Origin: Opitutaceae bacterium
GTDB taxonomy: Bacteria; Verrucomicrobiota; Verrucomicrobiia; Opitutales; Opitutaceae
NCBI GenBank assembly: GCA_016711225.1
Contig: JADJTK010000050.1
Location: 1-64,000 of the forward strand
Reading direction: 5' to 3'
Length of the DNA: 64,000 bases
Shown here one piece after another: positions 10,001 to 19,067 of this stretch (positions are counted from its first letter, which is position 1; each line of letters starts with the position of its first letter). The position numbers and the translations under genes are program-made. Below the pieces are notes generated by a model. That model did no database searches. It had not been told where the DNA came from and saw nothing but the letters and a program-made list of their open reading frames with translations.

Positions 10001-10396
10001 GCGGTGCAGCCGATGCCAAGCCCGCGCCGAGCGAGTCCATCAATCCGCTTCATCCTTACTTCCTCGTTTACGTCCTCGACGACGGCAACGTCCGCTTCGG
10101 CTTCGCGCACCCCAAGCAGATTCTCGACATCTACCGCATCCTTTGCTCCGGCAAAGCCGAGCCTTACGGCCAGCTCTGCAATCTCTTCGACCAGCAGACC
10201 GACCACGGCAGTGACATGAAGGCTTATGACACGCTCCTGCAAAAAGCAGTGGACTCCGCTCGCCGCCACGTTCCGCAAGCGCGCTGCCTCCGGTCTCCAA
10301 TCCGGGCGGGGCTTCGTCCTGCCGGATGCGAAGGAGCAGGTTCACGAAAAGACCGACCTCGAACTCGTCACCTGGCTCGTCATCAAAGCACCATGA
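7066..10396 (+). pseudogene. PLD-nuclease/SNF2-type helicase of a restriction-like defence locus (frameshifted)
   Basis: About 1110 codons in three frames, shifted near 8581, 9218 and 10255. The N-terminal 180 residues form a phospholipase D-like nuclease (LLHGKMYHV, then AILGSSNFT). A superfamily 2 helicase follows: Walker A-like ADSVGLGKT, Walker B VIDESHNF, motif III LLVSATPVNND, then after the shift LVFTAFADTATYLYE and the motif V/VI region IATDCISEGQNLQDCDY with QRFGRIDRIGS. The stop overlaps the next start (ATGA at 10393), so the two genes form one unit. The gene would act as the translocase/nuclease half of a two-gene restriction system. All helicase motifs are preserved despite the shifts, which favours recent or artefactual lesions. 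Confidence 0.8.
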
Positions 10397-13300
10397 AAGC
10401 GGCCCTTGCCAATTTTCAGACCCTCCCACTCAAGGACGCCGCCCGTCAGCTTCTCACCAAGCTTGGCTACAAGAGCGACAAGTTCATCGTCGGCGCAGGG
10501 TCCAAGCCGCAGGATTTCCTCGACCACTTCGTCCCCGGACACCCTTTGATCCGGCCAAGGCCCTCGTAACCGATTGGAAGACAGCCGACCTCCTCTTCCA
10601 ACTCACAGACCAGGAACTTAGTCGGGAGACCAGCCTCTTCACCGACACTTCGGTCAAAGCCAGCCTACTTAAGTCCTACGTATTCATTGCCGTAGAGCTA
10701 AAGGGTGCTGAATACGCCCGTGGCAAATTCTCCGGCATCGCCCGACAGATTAATCGCCTGTTCCCGATGCCCGTCATGGTGTTCTTTCGGCACCAGGGCC
10801 GACTCACCATCGCCGTGATCAATCGCAGGGTGAACAAGCTCGACGAGAGCAAAGACGTCCTCGGCAAAGTCACTCTCATCAGCGGGATCGACTTCGCCCA
10901 GCCCCACCGCTGACACCTCGACATCCTCGCCTCGCTCGCGCTGCCCAATCTCGTCCACCCCACAAAGAAGCCTATCACCGACTTCGATACGCTCCATGCC
11001 GCGTGGGAGCAAATCTTCAACGTCGAGCTGCTCAACGAGCGTTTCTACCGAGAGCTGGCCAATTGGTATTTCTGGGCCCTCCCGCAAGGTGAGTTTCCCT
11101 TCGACCTCGAAGCTGACGACGAGAAACGCCGCGCCACCGGCCTTATCCGCCTTCTCACGCGCCTCATCTTCTGCTGGTTCCTCAAGGAAAAGGGCCTCAT
11201 CCCGGAGAAGCTCTTCCATCCCGCCGACCTTGCCAAAATGCTCAAGGGCTTCGATCCCGAGAGCGAAACCAGCTCAACCTACTACCAAGCGATCCTGCAG
11301 AACCTCTTCTTCGCCACCCTGAACCAGCGAATGGGCAAGGACAGCAAAGGCCAGCCCTACCGCGTCTTCTCTACTGACGACGTCAATAACCTCTACTGCT
11401 ACGAAGCCCTCTTCCGCGACGAGCCCGACACCGCCCTCGCTCACTTCGCTGACATTCCTTCCTCAATGGTGGCCTCTTCGAGTGCCTTGATCGCACCGAG
11501 GACGGCACCGACAAAGCATTACATCGACGGTTTACCCGCAACCCCAAGAAACGCGCAACCGTACCTGACCGTCTCTTTTTCGACAGCGGGAAATTGCCGA
11601 TCTCTCCGCCGTCTATGACGACAAGAAGCGCAAGGCTGAGAAAGTCACCGGCCTCATCACGATCCTAAACCGCTACAAGTTCACCATCGTTGAGAACACC
11701 CCCATTGATCAGGAAATCGCCCTCGACCCCGAACTCCTCGGCAAAGTTTTCGAGAACCTTCTCGCCTCCTACAACGAGGAAACGAAGACGACCGCCCGCA
11801 AGCAGACCGGCTCCTTCTACACTCCGCGCCCCATCGTAGACTACATGGTGGACGAATCCCTTAAAGCCCACCTCACCCGGGCTCTCGTGGAAAAGGCTCG
11901 CATAAAGGAACCCGATGCTCGCGCCCGCCTCGACCTGCTCTTCGCCTACAACGAGCAAGAGCGTGCCTTCACACCCTCAGAAGTCGCCATCCTCATCGCC
12001 GCCATCGACGGCCTGAACATCCTCGACCCCGCCTGCGGATCCGGCGCCTTCCCCATGGCCGTGCTCCACAAGCTCGTCTATATCCTCGGCAAGCTCGATC
12101 CGAAGAACGAACAGTGCGAGCAAATTCGAATCGATGAGGCGCAGAAGATCACAGACGCAGAAGAACGCCGAAGAAAGATCGGAGAGATTGCCAGCAACTT
12201 CGCCGACAACAATGACGACTACGGCCGCAAGCTCTACCTCATCGAAAACTGTCTCTACGGCGTGGATATTCAGCCCATCGCCATCCAGATCACAAACTCC
12301 GGTTCTTCATCTCCTCGTCTGCGACCAGAAGACCAACCGGAATAAGAAGGAAAACCACGGGATCCGCCCACTGCCCAATCTGGAAACAAAGTTCGTCGCC
12401 GCAAATACGCTCATTGACTGCCGGAAATGGATCAAATGGAGCTGGTTGATCCTCGAGTTTACGAAATCGAAGCGGAGATCGAAACCCTCTACCACAGCCA
12501 CTTCTCCATTCAGCGCCGCGATCAAAAGCTCGCCGTACAAGCAAACGTAAAGGCCCTCCGCAAGGAAATGGCAAACCTTCTTGCCCAAAGCCTCATGTCT
12601 CGGAAGAAGTCTGAACACATCGCCAAATGGGACCCATTCGACCCGCAATCCTCTGCCGACTTTTTCGATCCCCATTGGATGTTCGGTCGTTCGCTCGCAG
12701 ATGGTTTCGACGTCGTTATTGGCAACCCGCCCTATGTTTTCGCACGGGACAGCGCTGCCAAAGGCATTACGCAAACGGCCAAAGACTACTACTACGCGAA
12801 CTACTCGCTGGCCGAGTATCAGGTTAACCTCTACCCGCTCTTCATCGAGGCAGGCAGCCGCACTTTGACCAAACAGGGAGTCCTCTGCTTCATCACTCCC
12901 AATAATTGGCTCACCATTAATACCAACCGCAAGCTCCGGCAGTTTGTTTGGCCCAATCAAGGGTCTCGATTCTCAACTTCTACGCTCGTGTCTTCGCAAG
13001 TGCTGACGTGGACGCTGCAATCGTACTTTTCCACGCCGGGAACGCTCATTCCAAAACCGAAAGCATGCGGCTTCTGGAGTGGACAACAGGGCCCGAATTG
13101 ATTGCAGATACGCCGAAGACGCAATTCCTGTCGCAGCCGGACGCCATCATCAACATCGAAGCCCTCAAATCGGGTGAGACAGGCGGCCTAATGAACAAGA
13201 TCGAAGCCAATTCGCGTCCATTGGATTCAATTTCAGATGTGAAATCCGGGTTGGTAGCTTACGAGGTCGGGAAAGGTACGCCCCCGCAAACAAGAGAAAT

Positions 13301-13890
13301 GAAGGATGCTCGAATTTATCATACAACAACACCAAAAACTGGATTTTCTAAGTATTTAGACGGAAGAGACGTATGTCGCTACTCCATTGATTGGAGCGGT
13401 GAGTTTATTAAATACGGAAGGAATCTGGCGGCCCCACGAGATGATTTCGATCTCTACCAACGCCACGGATTTTAGTGAGGCAGATTCCAAATAAGCCTCC
13501 ATATTGCATACATGCCTGTTTGATTTCGAGACGGTATTCAACGACCGCAACTCGATGAATGTTATCAATATTTCGATCAAACCACAGTTGGTTTTGGCGG
13601 TTCTAAAACTCCGTCTAATTTCATACTGGTTCATTCATAAGTTTGGCAAAATGCAACGCGGCATTTTCCCGCAATTCAAAGTCAATGAGCTGGCACGATT
13701 CCCGATGCCCCGTTCCTTCACTCCCCATGAAGAAAGCCTGATAGCTTCGGTGAAACGCATTCTCGCAGCGAAGCAGGCGAATCCCTCCTCCGACACGAGC
13801 GCCATGGAGAGAGTGATCGACCAACAGGTTTACACTCTCTACGGCCTGACGCCGGAAGATGTCGCAATCGTGGAGGGCACGGCCAAGTGA
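10393..13890 (+). pseudogene. Eco57I-type adenine methyltransferase/specificity subunit (frameshifted)
   Basis: About 1165 codons interrupted by frameshifts near 10545, 11460, 11595, 12290, 12415, 12940 and 13465-13505, and by an in-frame TGA at 10911 where the pattern expects HR-A-HLDILASL. Methyltransferase motif I is NILDPACGSGAFPM (about 12020) and motif IV is FDVVIGNPPYV (about 12710), as in N6-adenine methylases. The C-terminal third (SDVKSGLVAYEVGKG, then RGIFPQFKVNELARFP) has the style of an Eco57I/TaqI-type target-recognition domain. Translationally coupled to the PLD-helicase, it would supply modification and sequence recognition. As read, it cannot make a full-length protein. Confidence 0.8.
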
Positions 13891-13997
13891 ACCCGCAGAG
13901 CGAGGACGGGGATGCCTCCCATCATTCCGCCAAAGCTGAAACCGACGTCAGTTCCGAAGCCGTTGCCGTACTCGACGACGGCAACGGCCTCCTACAC

Positions 13998-14357
13998 TTA
14001 CCAACCGTCATCGTTCTCAAGAAAGGCCTTCACTTCCCTAGAAGTGAACAAGCCGCGTTTCCGGCAGGCGCTACAATTGATCTCCGGTCTTCGTAGTTTT
14101 TCGCCGGCCGTCTCTCTATCGAAATTGTGGTATTCGCATAGATACTCGAAGTCGAGCTGGGCGAGATAAAGCGGTGGTAGTAGAATCACATTTGCCGAGC
14201 GATGCTCAGGTATTGAGTTCAGCTGGAATGGCATAGTCGCGAATGCCGGGCCCGAGGTCCCGAAATTCCGAGGCCTCGGTACCTTCTCTTTACGACACGA
14301 TCCCAAAATAGCTTCGTGTAGTCTTCTTCGGAAATCCCCCGCTGAACGCCGCAGCAA
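13998..14357 (-). CDS. Hypothetical protein of the replication module
   Basis: A 119-codon frame whose C-terminal half looks genuinely coding, with residues such as LDFEYLCEYHNFDRETAG, then CSACRKRGLFTSREVKAFLE. The first part overlaps the preceding ORF (14290-14511) in another frame, so the true start may be internal or the two may be one gene split by a frameshift. It is last in a minus-strand operon with the Rep-like protein and converges on the restriction locus. No domain is recognised; the C-x-x-C pair is not convincing as a zinc site. Confidence 0.35.
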   Translation of the reverse strand: MLRRSAGDFRRRLHEAILGSCRKEKVPRPRNFGTSGPAFATMPFQLNSIPEHRSANVILLPPLYLAQLDFEYLCEYHNFDRETAGEKLRRPEINCSACRKRGLFTSREVKAFLENDDGW

Positions 14358-14511
14358 CCTCGGCTAGGTCGAACCTTCGGTTAACGAACAGCACTCGATC
14401 CACTTTGTGTCTTCGATGCTGGATGATGTTTTTGATGCTGCGAAACTCGCAGCCATCGCAGAGTCGTCGCATCTGGGCAACAATGGTTTGATTTTGGATA
14501 TTCATGTTCAT
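14290..14511 (-). CDS. Hypothetical small protein of the replication module
   Basis: The frame gives about 73 residues, with MNIQNQTIVAQMRRLCDGC near the start and VDRVLFVNRRFDLAEVAAAF near the end. Composition is plausible for a small basic nucleic-acid-associated protein. It lies directly downstream of the Rep-like gene on the same strand. I do not recognise the family. Its 3' end overlaps the next frame. Confidence 0.35.
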   Translation of the reverse strand: MNMNIQNQTIVAQMRRLCDGCEFRSIKNIIQHRRHKVDRVLFVNRRFDLAEVAAAFSGGFPKKTTRSYFGIVS

Positions 14512-14520
14512 TTTCTTTGG

Positions 14521-15628
14521 TTACTCTTGGACTTCGGGAGGAGGGAGATTGACCGGCAGCGAAAATCGGATTCCCAACGCAGGGCGCGGTATCGCAGGGA
14601 TCGGTATCTGTCTAGGTGGGCATACTACATCCGGTGATTCCTGCGGTGGCCCCTCTATGGGCAGACGCGTGATGATCCCGGGCGCGAGATCCCACACTAG
14701 GGCCAGCGAGCGAGCACGTGCTTGGTACCTCTGTTGGAGTCGCCCTCGATTTCGTAGATAAGAACTTGCGGAAGTCAGCCGGCGAAATCTTACCAGTGAT
14801 AGACTGGTAAATGATGAAATCCATTGTTTTAGTATATACATCACGTACCTTGGAAAAATCACGATACATGCCGGCTAGTTCACGATAACGCCTGTACAAT
14901 AGATCGAAACGGAGACTTCCCGAGTCGAGCAATCCGGTTGCGAGCTTTCCGGTGACAACGAACTCAACCCTAATCACCGGATCGAGCCGCCCCGAGAGTT
15001 TCATCTCGGCCGTTTTGTCGTAAATTCGGGTCCGAAGGTGACCGCCGGTCTGGGTTACAGCGGTTGGGGCGAATGCGGTTGTTGTTTCGTTCCGTCTCAA
15101 TTTTGAGACTGGAGACGGATTGATACAGATCGACTCGGTCTCGTATTGTTCGCCCCAGGAGATCGGGAGAGCCTCGATTTTCGGGTGTTTGAGCGCCGCG
15201 TAGAAAGTGACCCACTCCTCGGGAGCGCCGGCGAAATGCCAGCTGAGCTCTATCCTCCGCACTTTCAATATTCGGAATACGGCCGGCGAGACTTGCCCGA
15301 CAAGGTCGGCGAGAGCCGCTAGGGCCTTATCAAGCATCGCTTGGTTGCGAATAAGTCGTCCGTTGCTGTCGAAGAGCAGCCTGGGCAGGGAGCCTTGGAT
15401 AGAAAACGGCCCGAACCCTTCGGGCCCGGCGATTCGAACGCCGGTCGGCCGGTGGGTGAAGGTCCACCACCTTGTTTGGCGCGGCTTCCTATGCCCGGCC
15501 GGGATAAGCAATTTCTCCGAGCGCTGGAAAACCCAGACACGTAGGTCGACCCCGGCAGGATTTAGCCAGGTCCCGCCCGAGTCCTCCGATTCGAGATCAG
15601 CTATAAGCAGGTCGCTTTGGTCAACCAT
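14521..15628 (-). CDS. Replication-initiation-like protein (probable frameshift near C-terminus)
   Basis: The ATG at 15628 begins a protein of at least 340 residues. The central part (LRTRIYDKTAEMKLSG, then RVEFVVTGKLATGLL, then RYRELAGMYRD) resembles replication proteins of the filamentous-phage gpII/X and small-plasmid type, which open with an YDK-like motif and a strand-helix core. The straight reading frame ends at 14612 with a low-quality tail. Moving frame near 14740 gives a more natural proline-rich ending (IPIPAIPRPALGIRF) that stops at 14521. A perfect palindrome is embedded at 15094-15109. It is probably the replication gene of an integrated plasmid or phage-like element. Family assignment is moderate. 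Confidence 0.5.
15094..15109. repeat. Perfect palindrome inside rep-like gene
   Basis: GTCTCAA, TT and TTGAGAC form a perfect inverted repeat within the Rep-like coding sequence. The same element with one mismatch occurs at 6662-6677. It may be a binding or nicking site, or only a conserved coding segment. Confidence 0.45.
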
Positions 15629-15857
15629 GGCGAACCTCCCCGCTTTCCGCTCCAAATTGGATAAACAACTGCCCGGGCACGTCTTGGCGGAGAACACTAT
15701 TCGTCGGTGCCTCCGTTGAATCTTCAACCTCAGCCTCGGTTGAAGAGGGCACAAATGCGTCTGGTTCCTGAAACAGAGGCATTTGTCCCGTTCTGCTATA
15801 ATTTCCAGCGACCGGAGAGGCCGCCTCGATTGATTTAGTCGGTAGTGGTGATTTCAC
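15621..15857 (-). CDS. Small acidic protein upstream of rep-like gene
   Basis: A 78-residue frame starting with GTG at 15857 and ending at 15621, overlapping the Rep-like start by eight bases, so the two are likely translationally coupled. It is rich in Glu, Ser and Pro (VPSSTEAEVEDSTEAPT), suggesting a disordered N-terminus with a short hydrophobic segment (GQLFIQFGAES). No family is recognised. Coupling with a replication gene suggests a copy-control or accessory role, but this is inference only. Confidence 0.4.
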   Translation of the reverse strand: MKSPLPTKSIEAASPVAGNYSRTGQMPLFQEPDAFVPSSTEAEVEDSTEAPTNSVLRQDVPGQLFIQFGAESGEVRHG

Positions 15858-16017
15858 TCTAGCGCTAAGAAGCGTTTTGGGGATCCTCCAAATCTTTTCG
15901 CAAAAAAAGTGGCACGAGAGCTAGTGCCAGTACCCACAACCGACTAGGCGGAGCCCGGGCTGGGGAAAACGGTCGTCCAACCGCCTGAAACTGGAGCCGA
16001 AATGGCATAAGATCGAA

Positions 16018-16535
16018 TTGTCATATTATTTGGCGATGGTGCTTTGCCCGTGGGAAAAGCGACAGTGGGCTGAGGGATTTCTTGACCGGAAAATGAATCA
16101 ACAATACTTTTCGCAATTGAAGCCAAAATCGAAGAAGGGGAAACCGCGCGGACCTTACCTTGGCGGAGAAGCGCGCGAAATGTGGTCTGGCCGGCTTCCG
16201 GTCACCACAACTCGCCAGCTCGCCGAGCTAACGAAACAAAAGAAATTCCGGTCACAAGCAGCCGCCGTAGCGGCCGGCGTCGCGCGCCTCTGCGCACCCA
16301 ACCGGCCAGCGCCTCCGTCGCCAGAGCCCGAAACCCCTCGCAAGGAATTCAACGCTTTGTCCGCGGCCGGGATCAAGATGGTCGCCCGCCCGGCGCCAGA
16401 GCCCGAAACCCGCACAAGGCTCGCAAGGAATTCAACGTGTCCTCGACCGGGATCAAGATGACCGTCCGCTCGTCCCGCAATCCCCCGCAAGGAATTTAGC
16501 TTGTCCGCGGCCGGGATCAAGATGGTCGCCCGGTA
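16018..16535 (+). pseudogene. Hypothetical protein with C-terminal KEFN..AGIKM repeats (frameshifted)
   Basis: From a TTG at 16018 a basic protein runs (WEKRQWAEGFLDRKMNQQYF, then PVTTTRQLAELTKQKKF). Its tail holds three copies of a 16-17-residue unit, RKEFNALSAAGIKMVAR, RKEFNVSSTGIKMTVR and RKEFSLSAAGIKMVAR, separated by Pro/Glu-rich linkers. The copies are in different frames, so one or two frameshifts occur near 16420 and 16485; the natural stop is at about 16535. The N-terminal part could bind DNA (QLAELTKQKKFRSQ looks HTH-like), but I assign no family. It is the last gene before the island border. Confidence 0.45.
16339..16535 (+). repeat. Three imperfect direct repeats of about 48 bp
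   Basis: Units at about 16339-16391, 16428-16475 and 16487-16535 share the blocks CGCAAGGAATT and GGGATCAAGATGG. They encode the peptide repeat of the gene above. Linkers between units differ in length. Confidence 0.75.
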
Positions 16536-16655
16536 GGGAAACGCCTGCAGAGCGGCCGGCGCAGCAGCCCAACCCTCAAAATTCGGCCACTTTTGACCGT
16601 TTCCCGACCGGGTTTACCTATGAGACTCAAAGTACTTTAATTAAAAACCGATTGA

Positions 16656-17214
16656 GGACAACCAGGTCACCATCTCCCGCAGCGCCGGCAAGATCACCCT
16701 GCCCGCGGACTTCGTGCTGGTGGCCGCGATGAACCCCTGCCCGTGCGGCTATCTCGAGACCTCGAAGCGCAACTGCCGCTGCTCCCCACCCAGATCCAGC
16801 GCTACCGCGCGCGCATCAGCGGCCCCTGCTCGACCGCATCGACCTCCATGTCGAGGCCCCGGCGCTCTCGGTGGGCGAGCTGCGCACCAGCAAGCCCGGG
16901 AGGGATCCGCCCCCGATTCGGGCGCGGGTGCGCCGCGCCCGCGCTCATCAGGAGCGCCGCTTCGCCGGCACCCCCACCCATACCAACGCCTGCATGACGC
17001 CGGCGCAGATCCGCAAACACTGCGCCCACGACCGGGCCTTGGGCGACCTGCTGGAGCAGGCGATGCTCCAACTCGCCCTCTCCGCGCGCGCCTACGACCG
17101 GATCCTGAAAGTCGCTCGCACGATTGCCGATCTCGCCGGTGCGGAGACCATCGCCGCCAACCACCTGTTGGAGGCGATCCAATACCGTAGCCTCGACCGC
17201 AACGTGTTCTACTG
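16656..17214 (+). pseudogene. comM: 5'-truncated ComM/YifB (Mg-chelatase-like AAA ATPase) remnant
   Basis: The sequence abruptly becomes a ComM/YifB reading: ISRSAGKITLPADFVLVAAM with NPCPCGYL, then after a frameshift near 16790 TQIQRYRARISGP, DRIDLHVEAP, and a C-terminus in which TPAQIRKHC, ARAYDRILKVARTIADLAG and IQYRSLDRNVFY are recognisable. ComM is a hexameric branch-migration helicase used in natural transformation. The N-terminal domain and Walker A are absent, so about two thirds of the gene is missing. Immediately upstream is unrelated island sequence. The stop is at 17213. comM is a known insertion hotspot in other bacteria, which fits an island border here. Confidence 0.8.
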
Positions 17215-17270
17215 ACGACAGGGGGAACAGACCGCGCCACTCCGCAACCTGAGGAACCTCTCGATTAGCA

Positions 17271-18731
17271 TCACTTGGCGGCAAGCACGTGCTGATTGGC
17301 CATCGCAATGCCGCTGAGCATCGCCCCGGTGATGCCCAGAAACCCCTGGTCGGTGCCGATGAGCACAAGATTCGCATACGGCGTGCGGCCATCACGGTGT
17401 TTGCGCGGCGCCCCGTAGATCGCGCCGCCGAAGTGGCCGGTGTAGCGGGTCACGGTAAGCGGGGTGAACACGTCGGTGGCGAGCGTCGCCGGCTCGGCAC
17501 TGCCGGGTGCCAGCGGGGCGAGAAAACGGCGCGCGCTCGTGGTCATCGCGCCGAACCAGCGGGCCTTGGCGGCGCGGTACTCCGGCTCGGGGAGTGCGGC
17601 CCAGGCCTCGAAGTTGGCCTGGCAGGTCACGCGCACGCAGCCCTCGGGCATCACCCGGCCGCCGAAGTCGAAGTTGTTGGGCAGGCAGATCACGCCGCTG
17701 CGCCCATCGACCTGGCCGGCGGGCCGCCCGTAGTCGAAACGCTCGGAGTCGTTGAAGAACACGATCGTCTCGCCCCAGCCAAGGTCGCGGGGCTGGCGGT
17801 CGATCACCTGAATTGTCTCCACAAAGGCGAGCCTGTCGCAAGTCGACCGCGCCGCCCCCCCCCCTGCCGCGTCCTCCGTCGGCACCACCGCCGAGGCGGG
17901 GGCCGCGACCGGCTCGGCGCACAGGCCCAGCGTTTCGGCGGCGCCGGCCGAGGAGAGCACCCAGTCGGCGGTGACAGTCTCGCCGTTGTCCAGCTCGAGT
18001 GCGGTCACCCGGCCGGTGCCGGTGCGCAGGCGGCGCACGCCGCACTTCATCCGCCGCTCGCCGCCGCACTCGCGCAACCGCTCGGTGAGCAGGCGCAGCA
18101 GCACCCGCACCCCCTCGAACGGCCGCGCGAAGCCCTCGAAGAAGATCGACTTGAACATGATGACGAACTGCAGCGCATCCATGTCGTGGGGAGTGGCGCT
18201 GCCGTAATAGCAAAGCGGACAGAGCAGCATGTCCTCCAGCACCGGATCGGTGAGGTGACGCCGCAGCATCGCGCGGGCGGTGAAGGCGGGCGGCTCGGTG
18301 ACGGTGTCGTCAAAGGCGCGCACCTCGGCGACGAAGCGGCAAAACCCGTCGATCTGCGTCGGGAAGGCGCGGGCGACCTCCGACTCGAGCACCGCAAAGT
18401 CGTTGGTGAAGGCCAGCTCTACCCCGGGGAAACGCACAGCCGAGCCGAGTTGCGGGCAAAGATCGAGGGCGTCGCGATCCAGGCGGAGCTGGCGCAGGAT
18501 CTTGCCCAACGGCGTGCCGCGGACCTCGCGCGGCACGAAATTGGTCATCGCGTGCAGGCCGACGTCGAATTTGCGGCCGCCGGCACTGTAGAAACTGTTG
18601 AGCCCCCCGACCACGTTGTGCCGCTCAAACAAGCACACCTTCTTGCCGAAATGCGCCAAACGGATGCCGGCGGCCAGCGCGGACATGCCGGCGCCGATGA
18701 TGGCGACATCGTAATGGGTCTCGGTAGGCAT
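17271..18731 (-). CDS. Phytoene desaturase-like NAD(P)/FAD-dependent oxidoreductase
   Basis: 486 residues from the ATG at 18731, chosen because the dinucleotide-binding fold begins at once: YDVAIIGAGMSALAAG with ERHNVVGG some 35 residues later. The C-terminus carries the second FAD-contact region (LVLIGTDQGFLGITGAM with GIAMANQHV). This is the CrtI/CrtISO/retinol-saturase type of amine-oxidase-like flavoprotein that desaturates or isomerises carotenoids. Pigment genes are common in Opitutaceae, but no other carotenoid gene is adjacent, so the substrate is uncertain. It is divergent from the REC-HDOD gene and looks intact. Confidence 0.7.
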   Translation of the reverse strand: MPTETHYDVAIIGAGMSALAAGIRLAHFGKKVCLFERHNVVGGLNSFYSAGGRKFDVGLHAMTNFVPREVRGTPLGKILRQLRLDRDALDLCPQLGSAVRFPGVELAFTNDFAVLESEVARAFPTQIDGFCRFVAEVRAFDDTVTEPPAFTARAMLRRHLTDPVLEDMLLCPLCYYGSATPHDMDALQFVIMFKSIFFEGFARPFEGVRVLLRLLTERLRECGGERRMKCGVRRLRTGTGRVTALELDNGETVTADWVLSSAGAAETLGLCAEPVAAPASAVVPTEDAAGGGAARSTCDRLAFVETIQVIDRQPRDLGWGETIVFFNDSERFDYGRPAGQVDGRSGVICLPNNFDFGGRVMPEGCVRVTCQANFEAWAALPEPEYRAAKARWFGAMTTSARRFLAPLAPGSAEPATLATDVFTPLTVTRYTGHFGGAIYGAPRKHRDGRTPYANLVLIGTDQGFLGITGAMLSGIAMANQHVLAAK

Positions 18732-19067
18732 GGGCAGGAAGGGAAAAGAACACAGCCGCACCGTCTCCCCGCAATGCCCAAGTGAGGGGCCGCCGAGTCC
18801 CCGTGCCCGCCAAGGCCTTTGGGCCCATCTGCGAAGCGTTGCTTCGAGTCGCCACCCACTAGCCCGATCCAGCCACCGTCCACCATTGAGCTGCCACCGC
18901 CCTCACTGGGGCCGCCCTGGTCGGCCCCGCCCGCACCCGCCCCCTCCGACCAAGCCCGGAAAATTACCTATTACAGCCGGGAAGCCTTGGGCCGATATCC
19001 CTAATTGGAAACAAGTTCGAATCCATGACCGACCCGAATAGCCTCCGGTAACCCCCTCCCTCCCGCA
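18732..19067. other. Divergent intergenic region
   Basis: About 335 bases between two divergent genes. No supportable gene is present. It must hold the promoters of both neighbours, but I see no convincing sigma-70 boxes. Confidence 0.5.

Noticed and set aside
13887..14096. Small plus-strand gene overlapping the methylase stop (GTGA)
   Set aside because: Possible coupled third gene, but the composition is weak and the minus-strand frame at 13998-14357 looks more protein-like.
17289..18785. 498-codon plus-strand frame over the FAD oxidoreductase
   Set aside because: Antisense shadow; the minus-strand protein has GAGMSALAAG and the FAD C-terminal motif.
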